Source: Collinsella sp. AF25-2LB
GTDB taxonomy: Bacteria; Actinomycetota; Coriobacteriia; Coriobacteriales; Coriobacteriaceae
Direction of reading: 5' to 3'
Assembly: GCF_003458415.1 (NCBI RefSeq)
Contig: NZ_QRUF01000010.1
Location: forward strand, 25,695-89,694
DNA: 64,000 bases
In this document: in pieces, positions 8,226 through 16,160 of the stretch
Layout of the letters: the number at the start of each line of letters is the position of its first letter
Position numbering within the stretch: position 1 is the first letter of the stretch
Position numbers and translations under genes: made by a program
Notes under the pieces: generated by a model
What the model was told of the DNA's origin: nothing
Databases searched by the model: none
Seen by the model: the letters and a program-made list of their open reading frames with translations, nothing else

Positions 8226-9896
8226 ATGCCTGGTGTTACCCCTGCAGAAGTTCTGTCCAATTTTGGCATTACGCTGGTCGAAGACCCCGCTGAGAACCAG
8301 CCCCGCCTGCTGGTTGACCTGCCGGCAGCCGAGCTCGTCGAGCATGCCATCCGCCGCAACGAAGGCCGCATGGCATCCAACGGCGCGCTGGTGATCGAGA
8401 CGGGGGAGCGTACCGGACGTTCGCCCAACGACCGCTTTATCGTTGACACCCCCGATGTCCACGACAAGATTGCCTGGGGCGCCGTCAACCGCCCGCTGTC
8501 CGTCGAAAGCTACGAGGTCATCAAAGCCGGCATCGTCGACTATCTCAACGAGCGCGATGTGTTCGTCACCCGCGGCATGGCCGGCGCCGACCGCAACCAT
8601 ACGCGCCGCCTGCTCGTCGCCTGCGAGCGTGCCAGCCAGGCGCTCTTCATTAAGCAGATGCTCGCCCGCCCGCTCGCCCGCGAAATCGCGCGCACCGGCG
8701 AGCCGGACTTCTGCGTGCTCGCCGCGCCGGGCTACCAATGCGACCCTGCCATCAAGGGCCTCAACTCCAGCGCCGCCGTGGTCATCAACTTCCAGGAGCG
8801 CGTGATTTTGGTCGCGGGTACCGGCTACTCCGGCGAGATCAAAAAGTCCATCTTCAGCGTTATGAATTACCTGCTGCCCGTCGAGGACGACGTGCTGCCC
8901 ATGCACTGCTCGGCCAGCATGGATCCCGTCACGCACGAGACCGCCGTGTTCTTTGGCCTGTCCGGCACCGGCAAGACCACGCTTTCGGCCAATCCCACGC
9001 GCCTGCTGATCGGCGACGACGAGCACGGTTGGTCCGACATGGGTATCTTCAACATTGAGGGTGGCTGCTACGCAAAATGCGAGGGCCTGGACGCCTTCCA
9101 CGAGCCCGAGATCTTCAACGCCGTCCGTTTTGGCGCCATTTGCGAAAACGTGGTGCTCGACGAGAACCGCAAGCCCAACTACGACGACATCTCGATCACG
9201 CACAACACGCGCGTGGCCTATCCCGTGGAGCACATTCCTAACGCGTGGACTAAGGGCATGGGCACCACTCCGAGTGTCGTGCTGTTCCTGACTTGCGACG
9301 CTTTTGGCGTGCTGCCGCCCATCTCACGCCTGACGGCCGATGCCGCTATGTACCACTTTGTGACGGGCTTTACGGCTAAGATTCCCGGCACCGAGGTCGG
9401 CGTCACCGAGCCCACGCCCACGTTCTCTTCGCTGTTCGGCGAGCCGTTTATGCCGCTCGACCCCATGGTTTACGCCAAGATGCTTGGCGAGCGCATTGCC
9501 GACGGCCGCACGCGTGTGTACCTGGTCAACACCGGCTGGATCGGCGGCGGCTACGGCGTGGGTCATCGCATCGAGCTTGCCTACACGCGCGCCCTGGTGG
9601 CCCGCGCCCTCGACGGCACCATCGAGGACAGCGAGTTCGTGCACGACGACATCTTTAATGTCGACATTCCCACTACGTGCCACGGTGTGCCCGACGGCAT
9701 CCTGGTGCCGCGCCAGTACTGGCAGAGCACCGCGCGCTTCGACGAGGCCGCGCACAACCTGGCGGTGATGTTCGAGGAGAACTTCGAGAAGAAGTACTCG
9801 CACCTGCCCGAGTCCGTCAAAGCCGCAGGCCCGCACGTTCAAGTACACGCCGACGCCCGTCATCGCGGCCGCGGGCTGCTGGGACTTCGCCACTAG
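8226..9896 (+). CDS. pckA: Phosphoenolpyruvate carboxykinase (ATP)
   Basis: Interconverts oxaloacetate plus ATP with phosphoenolpyruvate, CO2 and ADP. In anaerobes it often runs toward oxaloacetate to feed succinate formation. The ATG at 8226 follows a strong AAAGGAGG site, giving 556 residues. Signature parts are RTGRSPNDR near residue 62, the P-loop GLSGTGKTT at about 244-252 and the metal/ATP segment LIGDDEHGW near 261. The typical family C-terminus, AAGP, is reached about 20 residues before the stop, so the last residues (rich in Arg and His) form an unusual tail. A GGGAC hairpin repeat sits 20 bp past the stop and may terminate transcription. Confidence 0.95.
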   Translation: MPGVTPAEVLSNFGITLVEDPAENQPRLLVDLPAAELVEHAIRRNEGRMASNGALVIETGERTGRSPNDRFIVDTPDVHDKIAWGAVNRPLSVESYEVIKAGIVDYLNERDVFVTRGMAGADRNHTRRLLVACERASQALFIKQMLARPLAREIARTGEPDFCVLAAPGYQCDPAIKGLNSSAAVVINFQERVILVAGTGYSGEIKKSIFSVMNYLLPVEDDVLPMHCSASMDPVTHETAVFFGLSGTGKTTLSANPTRLLIGDDEHGWSDMGIFNIEGGCYAKCEGLDAFHEPEIFNAVRFGAICENVVLDENRKPNYDDISITHNTRVAYPVEHIPNAWTKGMGTTPSVVLFLTCDAFGVLPPISRLTADAAMYHFVTGFTAKIPGTEVGVTEPTPTFSSLFGEPFMPLDPMVYAKMLGERIADGRTRVYLVNTGWIGGGYGVGHRIELAYTRALVARALDGTIEDSEFVHDDIFNVDIPTTCHGVPDGILVPRQYWQSTARFDEAAHNLAVMFEENFEKKYSHLPESVKAAGPHVQVHADARHRGRGLLGLRH

Positions 9897-9915
9897 CTTC
9901 GCCGTGAGTCCATAT

Positions 9916-9952
9916 CCACCACAAAGGGGACAGGCACCTTTGTGGTGGTTTT
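9916..9952. repeat. ACCACCACAAAG-type hairpin repeat (copy 1), probable terminator of pckA
   Basis: A perfect 11-bp stem, CCACCACAAAG (9916-9926) with its complement (9938-9948), encloses the loop GGGACAGGCAC and is followed by TTTT. The same unit occurs at five other sites in the window, always just past a stop codon. Confidence 0.85.
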
Positions 9953-9979
9953 GCTCGCGTGGATGACTCGGGTTACAAT
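9951..9979 (+). promoter_or_regulatory. Promoter of the B3/B4-domain gene
   Basis: TTGCTC and TACAAT are separated by exactly 17 bp. The implied leader of about 135 nt contains two hairpins (GTCCCC with GGGGAC near 9993-10016, and AGGGCGC with GCGCCCT near 10067-10092). I do not recognise it as a known riboswitch. Confidence 0.5.
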
Positions 9980-10123
9980 GCGCCTGACATATCGTCCCCT
10001 TCTCCGGATGGGGACAGCGCAAGCGTTCTTGTGACGGCACCGTAGGACTTTGAAGGTGGCCGTTGTAAGGGCGCTTTTTGTTTAGGCGCCCTCACTCGGG
10101 CGCGCACGATGAAGGGAGCACGT

Positions 10124-10843
10124 ATGAAAGGCTTTATTGCCGAGGATTCATTCTGGGAGCTGTTTCCGCAGGCAGCGGTCGGTGTTGTGGTCGTGGAGGG
10201 CATGAAGCCCACGGCTCAGATTCCTCAAGAGGACGTGGATGCGATTGCGGCGTTGCTCGACCGCGCCAATATCGATGTGGAGCGTCATCTGACCAGCGAC
10301 ACTATCAGCGAGAACGCACCGGTCAAGGCATGGCGCGAGGCCTATCGTCTGTTCAAGACCAAGAAAGGCGCCCGCTGCTCGATCGAGAACTTGCTCAAGC
10401 GCGTGCTCAAGGGCAAGCCGGTCGGTCATATCACGCCGGCGGTGGATATTTACAACACGGTGTCGCTGACCTACGCGCTGCCCGTGGGAGGCGAGGATCT
10501 GCATGCGATCGAGGGAGACCTTCGCCTGAAGGTGACCGACGGTGGCGACGCGTTCTTGCCGCTTGGCGAGGAGGCGGACGATCCGACGCTGCCCTGCGAG
10601 CTGGCCTATATCGATGATGCGGGCGCCGTGTGCCGCTGCTGGAACTGGCGCGACGGCGTTCGAACGGCTCTGTCCGATGATTCGGCCGATGCGTTCCTGG
10701 CGATTGAGTGCGTGGAGCCCGAGCGAATGAAGGACTGCCAGGCCGCGATCGATCGCCTCGCTGAGTTGCTCGAGCGTTATCTGGGAGCGACGGTTGTCGT
10801 TAAGACGCTTGTGACTCGCGACAATCCCTGCGTGGAGCTGTAG
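10124..10843 (+). CDS. B3/B4 (tRNA-binding-like) domain protein
   Basis: The 239-residue protein has the fold pattern of the B3/B4 domain found in the phenylalanyl-tRNA synthetase beta subunit. Stand-alone forms exist in many bacteria and are suspected of tRNA editing or binding. Supporting segments are the basic SIENLLKRVLKGKPVGHI stretch and the PAVDIYNTVSLTYALPVGGEDL stretch, where stand-alone members carry a conserved Asn near Val/Ser/Leu. An upstream in-frame ATG at 10109 exists, but AAGGGAG precedes the ATG at 10124 by 5 bp. Hairpin copy 2 follows the stop. The biochemical role is not proven for the family. Confidence 0.72.
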   Translation: MKGFIAEDSFWELFPQAAVGVVVVEGMKPTAQIPQEDVDAIAALLDRANIDVERHLTSDTISENAPVKAWREAYRLFKTKKGARCSIENLLKRVLKGKPVGHITPAVDIYNTVSLTYALPVGGEDLHAIEGDLRLKVTDGGDAFLPLGEEADDPTLPCELAYIDDAGAVCRCWNWRDGVRTALSDDSADAFLAIECVEPERMKDCQAAIDRLAELLERYLGATVVVKTLVTRDNPCVEL

Positions 10844-10871
10844 CGAAGTCTGCGGATCAAACTCGACGGTC

Positions 10872-10914
10872 AAAACCACCACAATGGTGCCTGTCCCCTT
10901 TGTGGTGGTTTTTA
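10872..10914. repeat. ACCACCACAAAG-type hairpin repeat (copy 2)
   Basis: AAAACCACCACAATG pairs with CTTTGTGGTGGTTTT with one mismatch. The loop is GTGCCTGTCCC, the reverse complement of the copy 1 loop, so this copy is inverted. It lies 29 bp past a stop codon and has T-rich ends on both strands. Confidence 0.82.
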
Positions 10915-11016
10915 TGTTGATGGGTTAACAAATAGGGTGCGCAGGGCTGGCGGCCGATAAGTACGGTTAAGATGTTTACCCGTTAGCATTATGCAAGCGA
11001 AAGGCGGTCGTCTCCC

Positions 11017-11466
11017 ATGCAGCAGAACGACGAGACACGTTTCGAGGACTTTGTCGGACTGATCAGCGGGCTCTACAAGGAGATCCAGCGCATTAAGACA
11101 TCCGAGGGCGCAAGGCTGGGCCTCAAGGGCTCCGACGTTATGTGCCTGTACTATCTTGAGCGCAGCAAGGACGGCCTGACTGGTGCTGACCTGGCTCGCA
11201 TGGCAGGCGTGACCCGTGCCGCCGTTTCGCGCACGCTCGCGCATCTGGAGGAGGGCGGTTACGTTGAGGTCGATGATTCGGGCGATGCCGCCGTTAAGTA
11301 TCGTGCTCCGGTGCGCCTGACCGCTCTAGGCGGCGAGAGCATGAGCGAGGCGGACCGCATCATTCGCGAGGTGCTCGATACCACCGGTAAGGCTATGGGT
11401 GTGGAGCAGCGCGAGCAGATGTATGCGTCGCTGCGCACGATTCTCAACACCTTGCGCGAGATCTAG
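11017..11466 (+). CDS. MarR family transcriptional regulator
   Basis: The 149-residue protein has a winged helix-turn-helix. The segment LTGADLARMAGVTRAAVSRTLAHLEEGGYVEV (about residues 68-99) is a classic MarR recognition helix and wing start. Helices on both sides should form the dimer interface. Such proteins repress nearby genes until a small ligand binds. The likely partner is unclear, because the next gene (DegV type, 120 bp downstream on the same strand) has its own leader. No cysteine sensor is obvious. Confidence 0.85.
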   Translation: MQQNDETRFEDFVGLISGLYKEIQRIKTSEGARLGLKGSDVMCLYYLERSKDGLTGADLARMAGVTRAAVSRTLAHLEEGGYVEVDDSGDAAVKYRAPVRLTALGGESMSEADRIIREVLDTTGKAMGVEQREQMYASLRTILNTLREI

Positions 11467-11585
11467 AGCCGCGCTGGAGCTAGCTTTCAGCCAAGAACTG
11501 CATCGTCCCGTTTGAGCGCGTACGCCGTGCCGGGACATTGCTGTCAAAATTCCCTGCGCGAGACCTGCGCAAGAAAGGATTCGCT

Positions 11586-12440
11586 ATGTCCGTCCGCATT
11601 ATTACCGATTCCGCCAGCGATATGTCGCCGGCGGAGCACCCCGCTCTGCGTGTTCTGCCGCTGTCCGTCACCTTTGGCACCGATGTGTATATGGATGGCG
11701 TCGACATCGATCACCAGCGCTTTTACGAGATGCTTGTGGAGCGCGACGAGCTGCCCAAGACCGGCCAGGTCAACCCGTACGCGTTTTCGCAGGCGATTGC
11801 CAAGGTTCGTGAAGCCGGCGATGAGGCTGTGATTATTACCGTGGGCGCTAAGCTATCAGGCACCAATCAGAGTGCCCGTACCGCACTTGCCGAGGCGCCA
11901 GGCGGCGACGTTTACGTGGTGGATAGCAATAACGTCACTCTGGGCGAGCGTGTCATGGTCGAGTATGCCCTGCGCCTGGTGGATGAGGGTCGTAGTGCAG
12001 CTCAGATCGCGGCGGCCGTCGAGGCCGTGCGCGACCGTGTGGTGGTTATCGGCCTGCTCGAGACGTTGGAGTACCTGGTGCGCGGCGGTCGTCTGTCTGC
12101 TGCGGCCGGCGCCGTGGGCACGCTGCTCAACGTAAAGCCCGTGGTGGCTGTCGAGGACGGTCTGATCGTGCAGCTGGGTAAGGCGCGCGGTTCCAAGAAC
12201 GGCCGCAATCTGCTCAATCAGAAGGTCGAAAAAGCGGGCGGCATCGACTTTTCCATGCCGCTGGCGCTCGGCTATACGGGCCTTTCGGATGCGGTGCTCA
12301 AGAAGTATATCGAGGACAGCGCGGCACTTTGGGCTGGCCACACCGAAGGCGAGTTGCCCGTTCACACCATCGGCGCCACCATCGGCACCCACGTAGGCCC
12401 CGGCGCCGTCGCCGTAGCCTTCTTCCAGCCCGCCAACTAA
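11586..12440 (+). CDS. DegV family protein (fatty-acid binding)
   Basis: The 284-residue protein begins with MSVRIITDSASDMSP, the family's N-terminal signature. It carries KTGQVNP near residue 59 and SGTNQSA near 90, which in structures bind the fatty-acid carboxylate. ETLEYLVRGGRLS follows in the C-terminal half. DegV proteins such as FakB present fatty acids to a kinase, but no FakA homologue is nearby. The ATG at 11586 is preceded by GAAAGGA. The region upstream contains a GTCCCG/CGGGAC hairpin. Hairpin copy 3 is just downstream. Confidence 0.88.
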   Translation: MSVRIITDSASDMSPAEHPALRVLPLSVTFGTDVYMDGVDIDHQRFYEMLVERDELPKTGQVNPYAFSQAIAKVREAGDEAVIITVGAKLSGTNQSARTALAEAPGGDVYVVDSNNVTLGERVMVEYALRLVDEGRSAAQIAAAVEAVRDRVVVIGLLETLEYLVRGGRLSAAAGAVGTLLNVKPVVAVEDGLIVQLGKARGSKNGRNLLNQKVEKAGGIDFSMPLALGYTGLSDAVLKKYIEDSAALWAGHTEGELPVHTIGATIGTHVGPGAVAVAFFQPAN

Positions 12441-12450
12441 CCGATCTGCC

Positions 12451-12493
12451 ATAAACCACCACAAAGGGGACAGGCACCTTTGTGGTGGTTTAT
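12451..12493. repeat. ACCACCACAAAG-type hairpin repeat (copy 3)
   Basis: A perfect 16-bp stem (12451-12466 with 12478-12493) encloses the GGGACAGGCAC loop. It begins 10 bp after the DegV-family stop and ends 27 bp before the next start codon. Confidence 0.87.
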
Positions 12494-12520
12494 GCTTTTC
12501 CGGGTGGAAGGGAGCGAGCA

Positions 12521-12841
12521 ATGGCGTCTGAGGGCTTTTTTGAACGGGTGTACGAGGTGGTCGAGCAGATCCCCGAGGGGATGGTCGCCACGTATGGTCA
12601 GGTGGCGCTGCTTGCCGGTCGTCCACGAAGTGCGCGGTACGTGGGGTATGCCCTGCATAGTAATCCGCGTCCCGGCGAGATTCCCTGTCACCGCGTGGTG
12701 TTTGCCGACGGGCACATATGCGAGGGCTTCGCTTTTGGCGGTCCCGATGCTCAACGTGAGCTTTTGCTAGGGGAGGGTGTGGCGTTTAAGGACGACATGC
12801 ACGTCGACTTGCCCGCCTGTCGCTGGCCAGCAGGGCTCTAG
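12521..12841 (+). CDS. MGMT-like DNA alkyltransferase domain protein
   Basis: A 106-residue protein made of only the C-terminal DNA-binding/active-site domain of O6-alkylguanine-DNA alkyltransferases. It has EGMVATYGQVA and RYVGYALHSNP (DNA-binding helix and Asn hinge). The active-site motif is PCHRVV with Cys56 present. Alkyltransferase-like Atl proteins have the same size but usually replace this Cys with Trp or Ala, so this one may be a short active form. The ATG at 12521 is preceded by GAAGGGAG. It lies alone between two copies of the hairpin repeat. Confidence 0.85.
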   Translation: MASEGFFERVYEVVEQIPEGMVATYGQVALLAGRPRSARYVGYALHSNPRPGEIPCHRVVFADGHICEGFAFGGPDAQRELLLGEGVAFKDDMHVDLPACRWPAGL

Positions 12842-12856
12842 CGCTCTGCCGTGGCC

Positions 12857-12897
12857 AAAACCACCACAAAGGTGCCTGCCCCCTTTGTGGTGGTTTA
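12857..12897. repeat. ACCACCACAAAG-type hairpin repeat (copy 4)
   Basis: AAACCACCACAAAG (12858-12871) pairs perfectly with 12883-12896. The loop GTGCCTGCCCC is inverted relative to copy 1 and has one base change. It lies 16 bp past a stop codon. Confidence 0.85.
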
Positions 12898-13073
12898 GTT
12901 TACTTGGGCTAACTTATGGAGAAGCTATGGCGGCGGATATTGATGCTGCAAAGTAAACCACGGTGAACTATATTGGTTTCAGCAACGGAGCAGGCAATAG
13001 GCGATGAAAAAGCCTGCCCTGTTGAGTTTGATTCGCATTCCTCCCCTCTGTGCGATTCAACGGTGTACTTCGG

Positions 13074-13120
13074 GAACAGGCCCGCTGGCAACTAACTGCC
13101 AGCGGGCCTGTTCCTGTTTG
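13074..13120 (+). terminator. Strong orphan hairpin ending a 175-bp non-coding stretch
   Basis: A perfect 17-bp stem (13074-13090 with 13097-13113, loop ACTAAC) is followed by CTGTTTGT. No coding sequence is visible between 12898 and 13073. Upstream CCTGTT (13016-13021) could pair with AACAGG (13075-13080), an arrangement like an attenuator. It may end a small RNA starting near 12950, or may be a relic. The full gap 12842-13224 holds hairpin copy 4, this hairpin and the trpS terminator. Confidence 0.6.
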
Positions 13121-13161
13121 TCGGGGGAGTGCAATGGGCAGAGCCGAACCGGTCGGGCACC

Positions 13162-13190
13162 AAAAAAGGCGGACGCCGTAGCGCCCGCCC
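13162..13190 (-). terminator. Intrinsic terminator of trpS
   Basis: GGGCGGGCGC pairs with GCGTCCGCC on the minus strand, followed by TTTTTT (13162-13167). It lies 35 bp past the trpS stop. Confidence 0.8.
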
Positions 13191-13224
13191 TATAGCAATC
13201 GAAAGTTCTAGCCAGCAGATCGAT

Positions 13225-14274
13225 CTAGTACACCATGCCCATGGCGTCCTGAACCTCGGCCAGGGTCTGCTCGGCAATCTCGTTGGCGCGACGGTTGCCC
13301 TCGTGCAGCACGTCCTTCACATAGTCCAGATCGTTCTCATAGCGCTGACGACGCTCGCGGATCGGCGCGAAGTACTCGTTGACGGCCTCGGTCACGTACT
13401 TCTTGAGCTGGCCGGAGCCGCCCATGCCAATCTCCTCGGCAATCTCGACCTCGGAACGGCCAGTGCAGATGGCGGCGGTTGAAAGCAGGCCGGACACGCC
13501 GGGGCGGTTCTCGGGATCGAACGTGATCATGCGCTCAGAGTCGGTCTGGCTCTTCTTGATGCGTTTGGCCGTCTCCTCGGCGGTCATCGAAATATTGATG
13601 GCGTTGCCGTAGCTCTTGCTCATCTTGCGACCGTCCAGGCCGGGCAGCAGCGGGGTCTCGGACAGCAGCGCGTCGACCTCGGGGAACACCTTGCCGTAAC
13701 GGTTGTTAAAGCGGCGGGCGATGGTGCGGGTGAGCTCGATGTGCGGCAGCTGGTCGCGACCGACGGGCACCACATTGCCCTTGCAGAACAGGATGTCGCA
13801 GGCCTGGTGCACCGGGTAGGTGAGCAGAAGGCCGGTGAGCTCGTGGCCCGAGGCCTCCATCTCGGCCTTGACCGTGGGGTTGCGCGCCAGCTCGGCCTCG
13901 GAGACCAGCGACAGGAACGGCAGCATGAGCTGGTTTGCGGCGGGTACGGCGGAGTGCGCGTAGATCATGGTCTTGTCGGGGTCGATGCCGCAGGCAAGGT
14001 AGTCCATGACCATGTTGTACACGTTGTCCTGGATGTGCTCGGTCGTATCGCGGTCAGTGATGACTTGGTAGTCGGCGATGAGCACGTTGGTCTTGGCGCC
14101 CATGTTCTGCAGCTCAACACGGCCCTTGAGGGTGCCGAAGTAGTGACCCAGGTGCAGACGGCCGGTGGGGCGGTCGCCGGTGAGCATGGTGAACTTCTCG
14201 GGCGTTTTGGCCAGGCCCTCGCGAATGGCGTTGCTCTTTTGCAGCGCGACTTCGTAGCTGTTCTCGTTTGGCAT
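13225..14274 (-). CDS. trpS: Tryptophanyl-tRNA synthetase
   Basis: Charges tRNA-Trp. The class I signatures are present: a HIGH-like LHLGHYFG near residue 32 and a KMSKS motif in GRKMSKSYGN. The start at 14274 (MPNENS) is chosen because GTTAGGAGC precedes it at good spacing. An in-frame start at 14304 would add ten residues without a ribosome-binding site. This gives 349 residues, normal for the family. Single gene with its own terminator. I see no T-box leader upstream. Confidence 0.93.
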   Translation of the reverse strand: MPNENSYEVALQKSNAIREGLAKTPEKFTMLTGDRPTGRLHLGHYFGTLKGRVELQNMGAKTNVLIADYQVITDRDTTEHIQDNVYNMVMDYLACGIDPDKTMIYAHSAVPAANQLMLPFLSLVSEAELARNPTVKAEMEASGHELTGLLLTYPVHQACDILFCKGNVVPVGRDQLPHIELTRTIARRFNNRYGKVFPEVDALLSETPLLPGLDGRKMSKSYGNAINISMTAEETAKRIKKSQTDSERMITFDPENRPGVSGLLSTAAICTGRSEVEIAEEIGMGGSGQLKKYVTEAVNEYFAPIRERRQRYENDLDYVKDVLHEGNRRANEIAEQTLAEVQDAMGMVY

Positions 14275-14435
14275 GATTGCTCCTAACGTATGTTCATGGG
14301 TCAAGATGATAACGCGTTTATTGGAGGGTCGGGGCGTAAGTACGCGAGGGGCGGGAGAGCGGCGGCATGTGCGATGGGCGCGGCGTGGCTGCGCGTTTGG
14401 CCGGCGGCGCCTGGGCGCATCCTCGGCAGCTTACC

Positions 14436-15635
14436 CTAGCGCCTGTGGTGGCGCTCCTCCCTGCGTTCTTCTGCCGCCTGCTCCTCCTGCTTAAAGGCGG
14501 GATCGTCGGGGGTGACGAGCTCGTCCTCGTGCGTGCGCTTGTTGTAATGGTGGCGCAGCACGGGCTCAAACAGGTGCAGGTGCTTGGCAAAGGCCGCCGA
14601 GCCAATGGCGAGCACGGTAAAGATGAGCACGCGCATGGGCACCTCGACCTGGTTAATCGCGGCGGCGCCGGCCGAAAGCATGATGCACCAGGCATAGATG
14701 AGGAGCACTGCCTGCTTTTGGTTGTAGCCCTCTTGGATCAGGCGGTGGTGGATGTGGCCCTTGTCGGCCTGCCCGATGCTAATGTGGGCGCGCTTGCGGC
14801 GCACGATGGCGCTAAACGTGTCGATGATGGGCACGCCGGCAACGATGAGCGGGATGATAAGCGAGGTGAGCGCGGCGGTGCGGCTCACGTTGAGCAGCGA
14901 GATGGAGCCCAGTGCAAAGCCCAGAAGCAACGACCCCGAGTCGCCCAAGAAGATGCTTGCGGGGTTGAAGTTGTAGCGCAAAAAGGCCAGGCAAGCGCCA
15001 AAGAGCGCAATGGAGAGCGCGGCGGCGTCGATGCGGCCCGAGAGAACGGCCATCGAAAACATGGTGAACGACGCGATGCCGCAGATGCCCGTGGCCAAGC
15101 CGTCGAGGCCGTCGATGAGGTTAATGATGTTGGTGAATGCCACCAGATAGATCACGGTGATGGGGTAGGCGAGCCATCCGAGCATGATCTCGCCGGGGGC
15201 AAACGGGTTGACGATGACGCCGATCCGCAGGCCGCCGATACAGGCGATAAGCGCGGCGAGGACCTGTCCGGCTAGCTTTTGCTTGGGCTTGAGCTGGAAG
15301 ACGTCGTCGATAGCGCCGGTCGCAAAGATGACGGTAAAAGAAAGCGCAAGTATGGGGTAGCTGATGTGCAGACGGGGGTGGGGCACCAAAACGGGCGGCC
15401 AACCCAGGTACCAGGTGCCTAGGATTTGCACAATGCAGGCAACGACCAGGCCCAAAAACACCGCCGTTCCGCCCAAACGCGGGATGGGCTTGGTGTTGAT
15501 GCGGCGCTTGGAAGGATAGTCGACGGCGTCGAGCTTAATTGCCAGGCGCTTGACCAGAGGCACCGTGAGGAAGGTCGTGATAAAGGCCGCCGCTGCCACG
15601 CATAGGTACGGTATGTAGCTCGGGGATGAAGCCAT
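14436..15635 (-). CDS. Undecaprenyl-phosphate N-acetylaminosugar 1-phosphate transferase (WecA/TagO/MraY family)
   Basis: A 399-residue polytopic membrane enzyme with about 11 helices. Family motifs occur in order: DAVDYPSKRRINTKPIPRLGG near residue 36, NIINLIDGLDGLATG near 165, GDSGSLLLGF near 230 and HIHHRLI near 295. These are the metal and substrate loops of transferases that load the first sugar phosphate onto undecaprenyl phosphate, starting teichoic acid or surface-glycan synthesis. The absence of a UDP-MurNAc-peptide neighbourhood argues against MraY. An in-frame TTG at 15653 is an alternative start, and neither start has a strong ribosome-binding site. A probable 6S RNA lies just upstream on the same strand. 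Confidence 0.87.
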   Translation of the reverse strand: MASSPSYIPYLCVAAAAFITTFLTVPLVKRLAIKLDAVDYPSKRRINTKPIPRLGGTAVFLGLVVACIVQILGTWYLGWPPVLVPHPRLHISYPILALSFTVIFATGAIDDVFQLKPKQKLAGQVLAALIACIGGLRIGVIVNPFAPGEIMLGWLAYPITVIYLVAFTNIINLIDGLDGLATGICGIASFTMFSMAVLSGRIDAAALSIALFGACLAFLRYNFNPASIFLGDSGSLLLGFALGSISLLNVSRTAALTSLIIPLIVAGVPIIDTFSAIVRRKRAHISIGQADKGHIHHRLIQEGYNQKQAVLLIYAWCIMLSAGAAAINQVEVPMRVLIFTVLAIGSAAFAKHLHLFEPVLRHHYNKRTHEDELVTPDDPAFKQEEQAAEERREERHHRR

Positions 15636-15843
15636 GAATCTAAAAACCGCCAAGCGTAGAAGGGAAAGGTCAGAAGAACGCCATGCGCAAAGGGCATAGC
15701 CGAATCATGATACTCGACCAAGGGGGGTGCATGGAATTGCGCGCAGCGATAATCACGCGCTTACCAGATATTAGGGTATTGTCGATGGATTGTTGGGATG
15801 CCGGTGGGGATCCATATGGACTGTAATGGCGATTTTCGGCAAA

Positions 15844-16012
15844 AGAAAACCACCCCCCACGTTACGAAAATGAACCCACCTAAAACAGGTGGGTGCCCTC
15901 ATCGACTGTTCCAGCGTCCTTAACAACGAAGGATACCTGTACTAGGTACGACTGTGTGGGCTCCCTAAATAAACGCGACGGTTCACCCAGTTGCTCCGCG
16001 GGGGGCGGAATA
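15844..16012 (-). ncRNA. ssrS: Probable 6S RNA
   Basis: The minus strand can fold into a long rod. The terminal stem CCGCCCCCCGCG (15997-16008) pairs with CGTGGGGGGTGG (15850-15861) through 12 pairs including two G-U. It is followed by TTTTCTTTT. Near the 3' side of the central bubble is GGGCACCCACCT-loop-AGGTGGGTTCA (about 15871-15897), a small hairpin context I associate with bacterial 6S RNAs. The length of about 165 nt fits. On the minus strand a -10-like TATGAT lies just upstream of the 5' end. 6S RNA binds housekeeping RNA polymerase by mimicking an open promoter. A covariance-model search has not been run. The rest of the gap (15636-15843, 16013-16160) shows no gene. Confidence 0.7.
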
Positions 16013-16048
16013 CCTACATCATAAAGCGGCACTTTATCGATTCCAGTC

Positions 16049-16077
16049 TTGACATTACAAAAATCGTGTCGGACGAT
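16049..16077 (+). promoter_or_regulatory. Candidate promoter of the radical SAM gene
   Basis: A perfect -35 TTGACA (16049-16054) is followed 17 bp later by GACGAT. The -35 is strong and the -10 is weak. The start codon is about 85 bp downstream. Confidence 0.4.
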
Positions 16078-16160
16078 TACGGCGCCTTGGGCTCGAGCCG
16101 TCTGTGCGGTTGGTCCCTTTACGTTTGAGCTGCTGAATCGTTGTTTTGGAGCATGTTTTT

